The translations under genes were made by a program, and so were the position numbers. Of a DNA stretch of 64,000 bases, positions 18,070-27,189 are shown piece by piece (the stretch's first letter is position 1; the number at the start of each line of letters is the position of its first letter). The notes beneath the pieces were generated by a model. It did no database searches, had not been told where the DNA came from, and worked only from the letters and a program-made list of their open reading frames with translations. The stretch lies in the NCBI RefSeq assembly GCF_900609065.1, contig NZ_UXAU01000041.1, positions 1 to 64,000 on the forward strand, in the 5' to 3' direction. The stretch comes from Arthrobacter ulcerisalmonis. GTDB taxonomy: Bacteria; Actinomycetota; Actinomycetes; Actinomycetales; Micrococcaceae.

Positions 18070-18725
18070 GCACACCAGACCAGACCGACAACGAGCAGTT
18101 GCCCGGCGTCACCGATCTTCCCGGCGGGGCGAAGGCTGCCCTCGAAGCGGTCCTGATGGTTTTGGACCAGCCAGCCACTGAGGCAGAGCTTGCAGCCGGC
18201 CTGGACCTGGACGTCCCCACGGTGGCCGGGCTGCTCCTTGAGCTGCAGCGCGACTATAACGGCTATACTGTTAAAGCCCCGGATATGGAGAAGGCCAGCA
18301 ACGCTGGTTTCGGCTCCAGCCCCCGGGGTTTTGAATTGCGGAATATCGCCGGTGGCTGGCGAATCTATTCCCGCACGGATTTCGCCGAGATCGTGGGCAA
18401 ATACGTGTTGGAGGGACAGACAGCCAGGCTCACGCAGGCGGCATTGGAAACGCTCGCGGTCATCGCGTACCGCCAGCCCGTCTCACGGGCACGGGTGTCT
18501 GCAATTCGCGGGGTCAATGTTGACTCTGTCGTACGGACACTCGCTCAGCGCGGGCTGATTGAAGACTCGGGACAGGATCCCGAGTCTGGCGCCATCCTCT
18601 ACCGGACTACCTCGTATTTCCTGGAACGGATGGGCATCAGCTCCGTGGTGGAGTTGCCGCAATTGTCGCCGCACCTTCCAGGGCTCGATGGCATCGCGGA
18701 GTTCTACGACGCCGAACGAATGTAG
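18066..18725 (+). CDS. scpB: Segregation and condensation protein B
   Basis: 219 aa with the two winged-helix domains of ScpB: LEAVLMVLDQPATEAELAAGL at the N-terminus and the strongly conserved AALETLAVIAYRQPVSRARVSAIRGV segment, followed by LIEDSGQDPESGAILYRTT. Dimeric partner of ScpA in condensin. Starts at a GTG overlapping the scpA stop. The pseudouridine synthase follows after 112 bp that contain a perfect 12-bp palindrome. Confidence 0.93.
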   Translation: MSTPDQTDNEQLPGVTDLPGGAKAALEAVLMVLDQPATEAELAAGLDLDVPTVAGLLLELQRDYNGYTVKAPDMEKASNAGFGSSPRGFELRNIAGGWRIYSRTDFAEIVGKYVLEGQTARLTQAALETLAVIAYRQPVSRARVSAIRGVNVDSVVRTLAQRGLIEDSGQDPESGAILYRTTSYFLERMGISSVVELPQLSPHLPGLDGIAEFYDAERM

Positions 18726-18794
18726 GCCAAGGTACTTCTTGGCCTGCTCGAAATACTCATCAGGGCAGACGAAATCTGCACGGCTGGCTAGGGT

Positions 18795-18806
18795 TGTCTA
18801 TAGACA
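18795..18806. promoter_or_regulatory. Perfect palindrome TGTCTATAGACA upstream of rluB
   Basis: A 12-bp perfect palindrome lies 31 bp before the rluB start in the scpB-rluB gap. It may be an operator or overlap a -10 element (TATAGA). No regulator can be assigned. Confidence 0.35.
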
Positions 18807-18837
18807 CCTTTGCCGGCCAACACACAAAGGACGGGTC

Positions 18838-20055
18838 ATGACACAGGCGGGACGCCAGGGTTCACCACGTAACGGTTCAGGACGGGGCGGCGCAGCGCGC
18901 GGCGGTTCTGGACGCAACACCCCCCAAGGGGGAAACTTCAGCGGCGGATCCCGCGGCGGCGCCCCCAAACGCGCCGGCGGCTTCAACGCTGGCGGCTTTG
19001 CAGGCGGCGATCGGCCGCAGCGCGCACCCAAGCCGCGCGAGGAGCGCTTCATCGACCCGGACCTTGCAGGTCCCGACGCCGGCCGCGCACCGGAGCAAAG
19101 CCAGGCCCGGTCGTCGTCGCGCAAGCCCGCCGCCCGCAAGCCCGGCGACAAAAAGGTGCCCGGCACTCCCGGCGCGCCGAAGGCCAAGCCGCGCACCGGC
19201 AAGCCGGGCGCAGCAGCATCGCGTGCCTTCGGCAGCGAACGGTTCGGTCAGAACCTGGGCCCGATTCGCCGCCCTACCCGCAGGAAGGGCCCCAGCGGCC
19301 CGGTGCCGCAGTCGGATCTCCACGATGTTGACGGCGTACGCCTGCAGAAGGTCATGGCCCAGGCGGGCGTGGCGTCACGCCGCGTCTGCGAAGAAATGAT
19401 CGCTGAAGGCCGCGTTGAGGTTGACGGTCAGGTAGTTACCGAACTCGGTGTCCGGATCGACCCCAAGACCGCAGTGGTCCATGTGGACGGCCTGCGCATC
19501 CAACTCGACGAAACGCTCTCCTACTTGGTCTTCAACAAGCCCAAGGGTGTCGTGTCCACCATGGAAGACCCCGAGGGCCGGCCATGCATCAGCGATTTCA
19601 TTAAGCACAGCCACGGCGAACGGCTGTTCCACGTGGGCCGCTTGGACGTGGGCACCGAAGGGCTGCTCCTGCTGACCAACGACGGCGAACTGGCCAACCG
19701 GCTGACGCACCCCTCCTACGAGGTGCCCAAGACGTACCTGGTCCAGGTCCGCGGGCCGTTCCCGCAGGGCGTGGGCGCCCAGCTGAAGTCGGGCGTTGAG
19801 CTTGAGGACGGCTTCGCTTCGGTGGACTCCTTCCGGCTGGTGGATTCTACCCCGGGGCACGTGCTGATCGAGGTAGTTTTGCACTCCGGCAAGAACCGGA
19901 TTGTCCGCCGCTTGTTCGATGCCGTGGGCTTCCCGGTGCTCCGACTGGTGCGCGTGAAGATTGGCCCCATCGGCCTGGGCGATCAGCGCCAGGGCAGCAT
20001 CCGCAACCTCGGCAGGCAGGAAGTCGGCCACCTGCTGGCATCTGTAGGACTCTAG
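18838..20055 (+). CDS. rluB: RluB-type 23S rRNA pseudouridine synthase with RG-rich N-terminal extension
   Basis: The C-terminal part is a canonical RsuA/RluB synthase: an S4 domain (VRLQKVMAQAGVASRRVCEE) and a catalytic domain with GRLDVGTEGLLLLTNDGEL, whose Asp is the catalytic residue, plus GKNRIVRRLFDAVGFPVLRL. It isomerises uridine in 23S rRNA. Unusually, about 160 residues precede the S4 domain, rich in Gly, Arg, Ser, Ala, Pro and Lys (GSGRGGAARGGSGRN, GGSRGGAPKRAGGFNAGGF), so the protein is 405 aa against about 250-290 in most bacteria. The ATG at 18838 has AAAGGA upstream; the longer frame to 18559 overlaps scpB and is rejected. Confidence 0.9.
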   Translation: MTQAGRQGSPRNGSGRGGAARGGSGRNTPQGGNFSGGSRGGAPKRAGGFNAGGFAGGDRPQRAPKPREERFIDPDLAGPDAGRAPEQSQARSSSRKPAARKPGDKKVPGTPGAPKAKPRTGKPGAAASRAFGSERFGQNLGPIRRPTRRKGPSGPVPQSDLHDVDGVRLQKVMAQAGVASRRVCEEMIAEGRVEVDGQVVTELGVRIDPKTAVVHVDGLRIQLDETLSYLVFNKPKGVVSTMEDPEGRPCISDFIKHSHGERLFHVGRLDVGTEGLLLLTNDGELANRLTHPSYEVPKTYLVQVRGPFPQGVGAQLKSGVELEDGFASVDSFRLVDSTPGHVLIEVVLHSGKNRIVRRLFDAVGFPVLRLVRVKIGPIGLGDQRQGSIRNLGRQEVGHLLASVGL

Positions 20056-20057
20056 GC

Positions 20058-21167
20058 ATGTCAGCTTTTCGCAACCACGGCCGGGGCCATCTTGATGGTC
20101 CGGTGGTGGTCCTGGGCACGGGCCTGCTCGGCGCGAGCATCGGGTTGGGGCTGCGGGGCCGGGGGATCCCGGTCTACCTCAGCGACCCTTCGCCCACCAA
20201 CCAGGCTGTTGCCGTGGATATTGGTGCCGGTCGGCCCTTGGCCGACTTAGGTGCCGCCCAGCCGCAGCTTGTGGTGGTGGCAGCTCCGCCAGACGTCACG
20301 GCTGCCGTGGTGACCGGCGCATTGCGCGACTACCCGGCCGCTACGGTGGTGGACATTGCCAGCGTCAAGGCTGACATCCTGGCCCAGCTGCGGGCTACGG
20401 GCGATGACCTGTCCCGGTACGTGGGTACCCATCCCATGGCCGGGCGGGAAAAGTCAGGGCCGGTGGCTGCGCGGGGCGAGTTGTTTACTTCCATGCCCTG
20501 GGTGCTTTGCCCCACCGATGTCTCTACTGATGCGGCACTCACTGTTGCCCGTTCACTGGCGACGGACCTGGGTGCCGTGGTGTCGCAGTTCTCCGCAGAT
20601 GAGCATGACGAAGCGGTGGCTTTGGTCTCGCACCTGCCGCAGGTGATGTCCTCGCTGCTGGCCAGCCGGCTCCAGGGCACGCCCTTGCATGCGTTGTCCT
20701 TGGCAGGAAACGGGCTCCGGGACGTGACCCGGATTGCTGCCAGTGACCCCACCCTCTGGGTGCAGATCCTCGGTGGCAACGCCGCCAAGATGGTGGAAAT
20801 CCTCTACGGCGTCCGCGAGGACCTGAACCGTCTCATTGGCACCCTTGAGGATCCGGCCGCTCCGGGCGCCCGGCTGGACTTGGCGCAACTGATCAGCGAA
20901 GGAAACGCCGGCCAGGCCAGGATCCCTGGCAAGCACGGTGGACCACCACAGGCTTACTCATGGCTGACGGTCCTGGTGGATGACACGCCAGGACAGATTG
21001 CCCGGTTGCTGACCGAGATTGGCGAAATTGGGGTCAACCTTGAAGACCTTCGGCTCGATCACTCCTCCGGCCAGAACGTGGGCATGGTGGAATTGTCAGT
21101 GTTGCCGAATAAACACGACCACCTGATCGAAGCACTCAACGACCGTGGATGGCGGGTATTGCAGTAA
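20058..21167 (+). CDS. tyrA: Prephenate dehydrogenase with ACT domain
   Basis: 369 aa; oxidatively decarboxylates prephenate to 4-hydroxyphenylpyruvate for tyrosine synthesis. The NAD-binding Rossmann motif is VVLGTGLLGASIGLGLRGRG, the active-site segment is GTHPMAGREKSGPVAARGELF, and residues about 295-365 (WLTVLVDDTPGQIARLLTEI) form an ACT domain that probably senses an aromatic amino acid. The TAA overlaps the ATG of cmk (TAATG). Confidence 0.92.
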   Translation: MSAFRNHGRGHLDGPVVVLGTGLLGASIGLGLRGRGIPVYLSDPSPTNQAVAVDIGAGRPLADLGAAQPQLVVVAAPPDVTAAVVTGALRDYPAATVVDIASVKADILAQLRATGDDLSRYVGTHPMAGREKSGPVAARGELFTSMPWVLCPTDVSTDAALTVARSLATDLGAVVSQFSADEHDEAVALVSHLPQVMSSLLASRLQGTPLHALSLAGNGLRDVTRIAASDPTLWVQILGGNAAKMVEILYGVREDLNRLIGTLEDPAAPGARLDLAQLISEGNAGQARIPGKHGGPPQAYSWLTVLVDDTPGQIARLLTEIGEIGVNLEDLRLDHSSGQNVGMVELSVLPNKHDHLIEALNDRGWRVLQ

Positions 21168-21880
21168 TGACACAGGAACTCCTCGACACTGTCCCGTCGC
21201 TCCGGCAGGGCAGGCCGCTGGTGGTGGCGATTGACGGGCCGTCAGGCTCGGGCAAATCCAGCGTCAGCAAGGAAGTAGCGCACCGGCTTCGTTTGGCGTA
21301 CCTGGACACGGGTGCCATGTACCGCGCGGTGACCTGGTTCTGCGTCTCGCAAGGCATCGATCTGACGGACGGTGCCGCCGTGGAGCAAGCCTCCCGCGAC
21401 ATGGTCCTCGACCTCAGCTCCAGCCCGCACGAAGAGTTTGTCAGGGTTGCCGGCGTGGACGTGACCGAGGCCATCCGGGAACCGGCCATCTCGGCCGCCG
21501 TCAGCGCCGTGGCCACCACCCTGGGGGCGCGGACCGAACTGATTCGTCGGCAACGGGAATTGATCGAAAAACATCACCGGCGCATTGTGGTGGAAGGCAG
21601 GGACATCACCACCGTCGTCGCGCCCGGGGCGGAAGTGCGGATGCTCCTGACTGCCAGCGAAGAGGCACGGCTCCGCCGCCGCGGGATCCAGTTGGGCGGC
21701 ACGCAGACTGCCGAGCAGTTGGCTGCCCAGGTCACGCACCGCGACGCCAAAGACTCCACTGTGGTGAATTTCACCCAGGCCGCTGACGGCGTGGTGACTC
21801 TCGACTCCTCAGACCTGGACTTTGCCGAAACCGTGGACGCCGCCCTGGTGATCGTGGCGAGGGTGTTGAACCGTGACTGA
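21167..21880 (+). CDS. cmk: Cytidylate kinase
   Basis: 237 aa; phosphorylates CMP/dCMP. P-loop AIDGPSGSGKSSVSK, substrate motif YLDTGAMYRAVTWF and the RDITTVVAPGAEVRMLLTAS segment are all present. The ATG at 21167 overlapping the tyrA stop is chosen over an in-frame ATG at 21149, which lies inside tyrA. Its end overlaps the next gene by eight bases. The order cmk-(plsC)-der is conserved in actinobacteria. Confidence 0.94.
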   Translation: MTQELLDTVPSLRQGRPLVVAIDGPSGSGKSSVSKEVAHRLRLAYLDTGAMYRAVTWFCVSQGIDLTDGAAVEQASRDMVLDLSSSPHEEFVRVAGVDVTEAIREPAISAAVSAVATTLGARTELIRRQRELIEKHHRRIVVEGRDITTVVAPGAEVRMLLTASEEARLRRRGIQLGGTQTAEQLAAQVTHRDAKDSTVVNFTQAADGVVTLDSSDLDFAETVDAALVIVARVLNRD

Positions 21881-22595
21881 GGCTGCACACGCAGTGCCCG
21901 CCAACTGGACCATGGCGTGGAGCAGGCCCGTTGGCTGGTTTCTGGACCACGTCATCTACCGGACCACCATCACCGGCAAGGGCCATGTTCCCACCGGGGG
22001 ACCGGTGATCTTCGCCGCCAACCACATCAGCTTCCTCGACGGGCCGGTGATGTTTGGCGCAGCACCGCGGCCCATGCACATCCTGGTTAAAAGGGAGATG
22101 TTCAAGGGCATTCTGGGCCGTGTACTGGTTGCATCCGGGCAGTTGCCGGTGGACCGTACCGGCGACAGGGCCGCGCTGCACCGGTGTAAGGACCTGCTCG
22201 ACGCCGGCCGGTGCGTGGGGATCCTGCCTGAAGGGACGCGGGGCAACGGGGACGCCGCAGACATCAACGGCGGCGTCGCCTGGCTCGCACTCCAGTCCGG
22301 AGCGCCGGTGGTGCCCGTCGCCGTGCTGGGCACCCGGGTGGGCGATGAACACGTGGACACGGTGCCCCGGCCGCGGCGGCGCCTGCACGTGAGCTTCGGC
22401 CCAGCCGTAACCCTGGGGCGGAGGGCCGGTGAAACCGGCCGTGCTTCAATGGACAGGGCGGCGCAGGAAATCCGCGCGGCCATGGCGGTGCATGTGCAGG
22501 ACGCAGTGCGCCGCAGCGGGCAGCCACTGCCCGGCACCGGGGAACCAACAGACTTGATAGCAGTAGCCGGGACGCCGGCAGATGACCACCACTAA
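21873..22595 (+). CDS. 1-acyl-sn-glycerol-3-phosphate acyltransferase family protein
   Basis: 240 aa PlsC-type acyltransferase. The catalytic HX4D motif is NHISFLDGP near residue 50, and the glycerol-phosphate-binding motif is [12 protein letters not shown]. It would acylate lysophosphatidate in phospholipid synthesis, at the membrane. GTG start within cmk. Its end reaches into the possible start region of der. A second PlsC-type gene is found near 40.2 kb. Confidence 0.88.
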   Translation: MTEAAHAVPANWTMAWSRPVGWFLDHVIYRTTITGKGHVPTGGPVIFAANHISFLDGPVMFGAAPRPMHILVKREMFKGILGRVLVASGQLPVDRTGDRAALHRCKDLLDAGRCVGILPEGTRGNGDAADINGGVAWLALQSGAPVVPVAVLGTRVGDEHVDTVPRPRRRLHVSFGPAVTLGRRAGETGRASMDRAAQEIRAAMAVHVQDAVRRSGQPLPGTGEPTDLIAVAGTPADDHH

Positions 22596-22605
22596 GGACA
22601 GTGCA

Positions 22606-24156
22606 ATGAGCGATACCACGCAGACAACCGGCCACTCCGGCGCCGGCGACGACGAATACACCCCCTCCGGCTCCGACCAGGTGGCGGAACGGCTCGCAGC
22701 CATCGGCGACGACGAAGCGGAACTCCGCGCGGCGTCCCTCCGGGCAGGGCTGGACGACTATGACCTCGATGAGGACGACGCCGCCCTGCTCAGCGGGGAC
22801 TACGACGACGCCGACTTCGACGGGCCGGTCAAACTTGACCCCGTCCTGGCCATCATCGGCCGACCCAACGTGGGTAAGTCCACCCTGGTCAACCGCATCC
22901 TGGGCCGGCGTGAAGCAGTGGTGGAGGACACCCCTGGCGTGACTCGCGACCGGGTCATGTACGCAGCCAACTGGAACGGCCAGAACTTCACCCTGGTAGA
23001 CACCGGCGGCTGGGAGCATGACGCCCGCGGCATCCACGCCCGCGTCGCAGAACAGGCCGAAATGGCTGTTGAGCTGGCCGACGCGGTGCTCTTCGTGGTG
23101 GACTCCGCCGTTGGCGCCACCGCCACGGATGAGGGTGTCATGAAGATGCTCCGCCGCAGCAAGAAGCCCGTCATCATGGTGGCTAACAAGGTGGACGACT
23201 TCGCCCAGGAATCCGATTCGGCTGCTCTCTGGGGCCTTGGCTTCGGCGAGCCGTACCCCGTTTCTGCCCTCCACGGCCGCGGTGTGGCAGACCTGCTCGA
23301 CCACGTGATTGACACCCTGCCCGAGTTCTCCACCATTGAGGGTGTGGAACGCTCCGGCGGGCCGCGCCGGATCGCCTTGATCGGCCGTCCCAACGTGGGC
23401 AAGTCCTCGCTGCTGAACAAGCTGGCCGGTTCGGACCGCGTGGTGGTCGACAACACGGCCGGCACCACCCGGGATCCTGTTGACGAGTTCATTGAGCTGG
23501 GGGACCGGACCTGGCGGTTCGTTGATACCGCCGGTATCCGCCGCCGCCAGCACATGGCGCAGGGTGCCGACTACTACGCCTCCCTCCGGACCCAGGCTGC
23601 CCTGGAGAAGGCGGAGGTCGCCGTCGTGCTCCTGGCAGTGGACGAGGTCCTCAGCGAGCAGGACGTCCGGATCCTGCAGCTGGCCATCGAATCCGGCCGT
23701 GCCTTGGTCCTGGCCTTCAACAAGTGGGACTTGCTGGACGACGAACGCCGCAACTACCTGGAGAAAGAGATCGAGCGGGACCTGGCCCACGTTGCCTGGG
23801 CCCCGCGCGTGAACATCTCGGCGCTGACCGGCTGGCACAAGGACCGGCTGGTTCCTGCCCTTGACGTGGCCCTGGAAAGCTGGGACCGACGGATCCCCAC
23901 CGGCCGCCTGAACGCGTTCCTTGGCGAACTGGTAGCGGCGCACCCGCACCCGGTGCGCGGCGGCAAGCAGCCCCGGATCCTCTTCGGCACCCAGGCCTCC
24001 AGCCGGCCGCCGAAGTTCGTGTTGTTCACCACCGGTTTCCTGGACCCCGGCTACCGCCGCTTTATCACCCGCCGGCTCCGCGAAACCTTCGGCTTCGAGG
24101 GCACACCCATCGAGGTCAACATGCGGGTTCGCGAAAAGCGTGGCAAGAAGCGTTAA
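22606..24156 (+). CDS. der: Ribosome biogenesis GTPase Der (EngA) with acidic N-terminal extension
   Basis: Tandem GTPase domains, each with GRPNVGKS (G1), a G3 DTGGW or DTAG and NKVD/NKWD (G4), then a KH-like C-terminal domain ([23 protein letters not shown]). Assists 50S subunit assembly. The ATG at 22606 has AAGGA six to seven bases upstream; an in-frame ATG at 22582 adds eight residues and overlaps the acyltransferase gene. The first 75 or so residues are acidic ([23 protein letters not shown]), an extension absent from E. coli Der but common in actinobacteria. No terminator is obvious before the tRNA. Confidence 0.94.
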   Translation: MSDTTQTTGHSGAGDDEYTPSGSDQVAERLAAIGDDEAELRAASLRAGLDDYDLDEDDAALLSGDYDDADFDGPVKLDPVLAIIGRPNVGKSTLVNRILGRREAVVEDTPGVTRDRVMYAANWNGQNFTLVDTGGWEHDARGIHARVAEQAEMAVELADAVLFVVDSAVGATATDEGVMKMLRRSKKPVIMVANKVDDFAQESDSAALWGLGFGEPYPVSALHGRGVADLLDHVIDTLPEFSTIEGVERSGGPRRIALIGRPNVGKSSLLNKLAGSDRVVVDNTAGTTRDPVDEFIELGDRTWRFVDTAGIRRRQHMAQGADYYASLRTQAALEKAEVAVVLLAVDEVLSEQDVRILQLAIESGRALVLAFNKWDLLDDERRNYLEKEIERDLAHVAWAPRVNISALTGWHKDRLVPALDVALESWDRRIPTGRLNAFLGELVAAHPHPVRGGKQPRILFGTQASSRPPKFVLFTTGFLDPGYRRFITRRLRETFGFEGTPIEVNMRVREKRGKKR

Positions 24157-24302
24157 TTGCGACACACCTGGGCGCACGCGATTGGAAAGTGTCATTGGCA
24201 CCCCCGGAATCGTGTAAGCTCTTCTAGGTGGTTCGGCCGGACTGCTGATAAAAACCTTGAAGGAATTCTTGGTAGCCAATCAGCGGAGAACGGTGGAACC
24301 AG

Positions 24303-24376
24303 CGGGCTGTAGCGCAGCTTGGTAGCGCACCTGACTGGGGGTCAGGGGGTCGCAGGTTCAAATCCTGTCAGCCCGA
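24303..24376 (+). tRNA. tRNA-Pro (anticodon GGG)
   Basis: A 74-base cloverleaf: acceptor stem CGGGCTG/CAGCCCG is fully paired with discriminator A. The anticodon stem CCTGA/TCAGG encloses the loop CTGGGGG, giving anticodon GGG (reads CCC, proline). The T arm has GGTTCAAATCC. The CCA end is not encoded. It starts 146 bp after der. Confidence 0.96.
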
Positions 24377-24380
24377 CAGA

Positions 24381-24416
24381 AATGCCCTGATGAGAAGTGA
24401 TTCTCATCAGGGCATT
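24381..24416 (+). terminator. Strong hairpin just after tRNA-Pro
   Basis: A perfect 16-bp stem (AATGCCCTGATGAGAA pairing with TTCTCATCAGGGCATT) with a GTGA loop begins five bases after the tRNA and is followed by GTTGTTTCC. It probably terminates the tRNA transcript, although the U-run is short. Confidence 0.75.
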
Positions 24417-24512
24417 GTTGTTTCCTCGGACGGTCCAGCAGTGGTGTCGCTGATCCATGATCGTCATCCAGTAGGTTTTCCAGCACCATCTGAGCATGAC
24501 GAAAGAGTTCCC

Positions 24513-26105
24513 ATGAGCCTGGTTCGCCTCAACGATGTCCATGTCCGTTTCGACAACGCGCAGATCCTGCGTGAGGCGTTCTTTCGGTTGGAGAGCAAGG
24601 ACCGGGTGGGCTTGATTGGCCGAAACGGCTCCGGCAAGACCACGCTGCTCAAACTGGTGCTGGACCAAGTGCAGCCGGACTCGGGGACGGTGTCCCTGGA
24701 TGACGGGTTGCGGATTGGCTACTTCTCCCAGTTTTCGGAGTTGGACGGTACGGCCACCATCAGCGAAGTGCTGGACGGCCTCTTTGATGAGGTCCATGCT
24801 TTGGAAGCGGAACTGGCGCAGATCGAGGCGGCCATCGCCGCTGATCCTTCCGGCGGTCCGGAACAAGACCGGCAGATCATCCGCCAGGCAGAGCTCTTCG
24901 AGGACATGGATAGGCTGGACGGCTGGGACTATCCGCGGAAAATTGATCAGGCCCTGACCACGTTGGGCTTCACGGCAGCTCACCGCACCTGCGCCATTGA
25001 TGACTTGTCCGGCGGCTGGCGGAACCGTGCAGCCCTCGCCAAGATCATCCTTGAAGAACCCGATGTCCTGCTCCTCGATGAGCCCACCAACTTCCTTGAT
25101 GTGGCAGGCGTTGAGTGGTTGGAGTCATGGTTCCGCGACTTCAAGGGCGCAGCAATCATCGTCTCGCACGACCGCAAGTTCCTCGACTCGGTGGCCACCC
25201 GGATCGTCGAAGTAGAAAATTTCCACTTGCACGAATACCCCGGCAACTTCGCCGAATACGTCATTGCCAAACAGTTCCGGCTCAAAACCCTGGAAGCCCA
25301 GTTCGTGCACGAGTCTGAGCTGCTGGCCTTCGAAGCCGAAGGCATCGCGGACCGCCGGGAAGCCGCCAAGGCCGGCAGCAAAGGCCTGGGCAGGCAATTG
25401 GCCACCATCAAGAAATCTCGTGCACCTCGGCCGGTGGACGAGATCATCACGGAGATCTACCGTGGCCTGCACGTCAAGGACGTCCTCTGCCGAGTCAACG
25501 GGCTGGCCAAAGGCTACGGCGACCGCAGCCTGTTCGCCGGGCTCGATTTCGAGATCGGCCGCCGGAACCGGATCGTCGTGCTGGGCGCCAACGGCAGCGG
25601 CAAAAGCACCCTTTTGCGGGTGCTGACAGGGGAGGAAACGGCCGACGGCGGCACCGTCGCGTGGGCGGCCGGCGCGCGGGTGATTTCCTATAACCAGGTC
25701 CTGGCCGACCTCGACGGGGACGACACCCTGACCCACGCTGTGAACGCGATGCCGGACAGTCTGGCCCTGACGGCGACGCGAAAATCGGTAGCCAGGTTCT
25801 TGGCCATGTTCCAGTTCTCCGAAGCGGACAAGAAAAAACGTATCCGCGAGCTGTCCGGTGGGCAACGGGCACGTGTGGCCATGGCCCAGTGCCTGCTGTC
25901 CGGCGCGTCGGTGCTGTTGCTTGATGAACCGACCAACCACCTGGACCTGCCCAGCACGCAAGTGATGGAGCGGGCACTGATGCACTTCCCGGGCGCCGTG
26001 GTGGTGGTCAGTCACGATCGGTTCTTCACGGACAAGATCGCGAACCAGCTGATCGTCTTTGGTGCTGGAGCCGATGCCGGCACCGTCCAGGTGCGCGCCG
26101 CCTGA
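24513..26105 (+). CDS. ABC-F family ATP-binding protein
   Basis: 530 aa with two ABC cassettes and no membrane segment. Cassette 1: Walker A GRNGSGKTT, signature LSGGWRNRAALA, Walker B LLLDEPTNFLD. Cassette 2: GANGSGKST, LSGGQRARVAMA, LLLDEPTNHLD. The linker between them (about 235-320) is charged and helical, as in ABC-F translation factors that act at the ribosomal E site. No antibiotic-resistance subfamily can be assigned. The ATG at 24513 begins MSLVRLNDVHVRF; the frame upstream runs through the tRNA terminator and is not coding. Convergent with the glycosylase gene. Confidence 0.9.
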   Translation: MSLVRLNDVHVRFDNAQILREAFFRLESKDRVGLIGRNGSGKTTLLKLVLDQVQPDSGTVSLDDGLRIGYFSQFSELDGTATISEVLDGLFDEVHALEAELAQIEAAIAADPSGGPEQDRQIIRQAELFEDMDRLDGWDYPRKIDQALTTLGFTAAHRTCAIDDLSGGWRNRAALAKIILEEPDVLLLDEPTNFLDVAGVEWLESWFRDFKGAAIIVSHDRKFLDSVATRIVEVENFHLHEYPGNFAEYVIAKQFRLKTLEAQFVHESELLAFEAEGIADRREAAKAGSKGLGRQLATIKKSRAPRPVDEIITEIYRGLHVKDVLCRVNGLAKGYGDRSLFAGLDFEIGRRNRIVVLGANGSGKSTLLRVLTGEETADGGTVAWAAGARVISYNQVLADLDGDDTLTHAVNAMPDSLALTATRKSVARFLAMFQFSEADKKKRIRELSGGQRARVAMAQCLLSGASVLLLDEPTNHLDLPSTQVMERALMHFPGAVVVVSHDRFFTDKIANQLIVFGAGADAGTVQVRAA

Positions 26106-26153
26106 GGCTTATCCGGGGTCGTCCCGCCTGGTCATCCGCCATTGGGGCAGACC

Positions 26154-27023
26154 CTATTTGAGGAACTTCGACGTCCGGCGGTCCGCCAGGATCTTGCCCT
26201 TGGTCTGGCAGGTGGGACAGTACTGCAGGTCTGTGTCGGAGAAGGAAACCTCGTGAACCGTATCGCCGCAGACTGGGCAGGCCTGACCCGTCCGGGCATG
26301 GACACGCAGGTGGCTGCGTTTAGCGTCTTTCAAGTCTGCAGGCGGCCTGCCGTGCGCCTCCGCCACAGCCGCGCCCAAAATGGTGCGGATGGACTCGAAA
26401 AGGGTTTGGATGGCTGCTGGCTCCAGCGACTTGGCGATCGCAAAAGGAGACATCTTGGCTGCATGGAGGATTTCGTCGCTGTAGGCATTGCCAATCCCAG
26501 CGATCACGCTTTGGCTCCGCAGCAGTCCCTTGATCTGTTGCGAACTGCTGCCGACAATCTCAGCCAGCATGCCGACGTCGAACGCTGCGCCCAACGGGTC
26601 CGGGCCCAAGGCGGCGATACCAGGGACATCCAGCGGATCCCGCACCACGTACACGGCCAGGCTTTTCCGGGTGCCGGCCTCCGTGAGGTCCATGCCGTGC
26701 GCGCCGTCTTCGCCCTCAAACGCCAAGCGGGCAGCGATATAGCTGCCGCCGCGCTTCAAGGCAGCGGAACTGGGAGCATCGGTGAAGCGAACCCACCCCG
26801 CTCGAGCCAAATGAAACACCAGTGACGGCCCGCTGGTATCGATGCAGACAAACTTGCCGAAGCGCCGCACTCCAGCCACCGTCTGGCCTGCCAGTTCCGT
26901 GAACGGTGGATCAGCTGTCTTTAGAACGGCGAAGGAGACAATCTGCACCGAGGAAACCGTGGTCCCGCGCAGCTGCGAGTCCAGGAATTCGGCCAGGGCC
27001 GCAACTTCCGGCATTTCAGGCAC
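26154..27023 (-). CDS. Fpg/Nei family DNA glycosylase, divergent zinc finger
   Basis: 289 aa. The N-terminal PEMPEV after the initiator matches the catalytic Pro-Glu of Fpg/Nei, so the GTG start at 27023 is needed. The H2TH motif is GIGNAYSDEILHAAKMSPF. The C-terminal zinc finger has four cysteines (249, 252, 269, 272: CPVC and CPTC). In classical Fpg the finger contains a conserved Arg in a G-R-S/T context before the third Cys; here that place reads DTDLQYC, so lesion recognition may differ. It probably removes oxidised bases from DNA, but the name mutM is not justified. Confidence 0.82.
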   Translation of the reverse strand: MPEMPEVAALAEFLDSQLRGTTVSSVQIVSFAVLKTADPPFTELAGQTVAGVRRFGKFVCIDTSGPSLVFHLARAGWVRFTDAPSSAALKRGGSYIAARLAFEGEDGAHGMDLTEAGTRKSLAVYVVRDPLDVPGIAALGPDPLGAAFDVGMLAEIVGSSSQQIKGLLRSQSVIAGIGNAYSDEILHAAKMSPFAIAKSLEPAAIQTLFESIRTILGAAVAEAHGRPPADLKDAKRSHLRVHARTGQACPVCGDTVHEVSFSDTDLQYCPTCQTKGKILADRRTSKFLK

Positions 27024-27119
27024 GGCCTACCGCCAGCGATTCCAGCAGCCGAATCCAGCGCATGAGCTCATGGGTCCCATCCTTGCAGAAACACCGGTGA
27101 ACGGGCGCGAAGTTGTGTC

Positions 27120-27125
27120 TATACT
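27120..27125 (+). promoter_or_regulatory. Candidate -10 element TATACT upstream of gcvH
   Basis: TATACT lies 65 bp before the gcvH ATG. The hexamer 17 bp upstream (GTGAAC, 27097-27102) is a weak -35. It would drive gcvH and perhaps the genes after it. No glycine riboswitch consensus was recognised in the 166-bp gap. Confidence 0.4.
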
Positions 27126-27189
27126 TTCAGCGGCGGCCTGTTTCCGGGCCGGCGTCGACAGTGGTGATTGATCCAACGAAAGGCCCCTG

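Noticed and set aside
21149..21166. Earlier start for cytidylate kinase
   Set aside because: It would overlap tyrA more and the coupled TAATG start at 21167 matches the operon style.
24390..24512. Longer N-terminus for the ABC-F protein
   Set aside because: The segment begins within the tRNA terminator hairpin; the cassette starts at 24513.
27024..27189. Glycine riboswitch upstream of gcvH
   Set aside because: No tandem aptamer core was recognised in this 166-bp gap.
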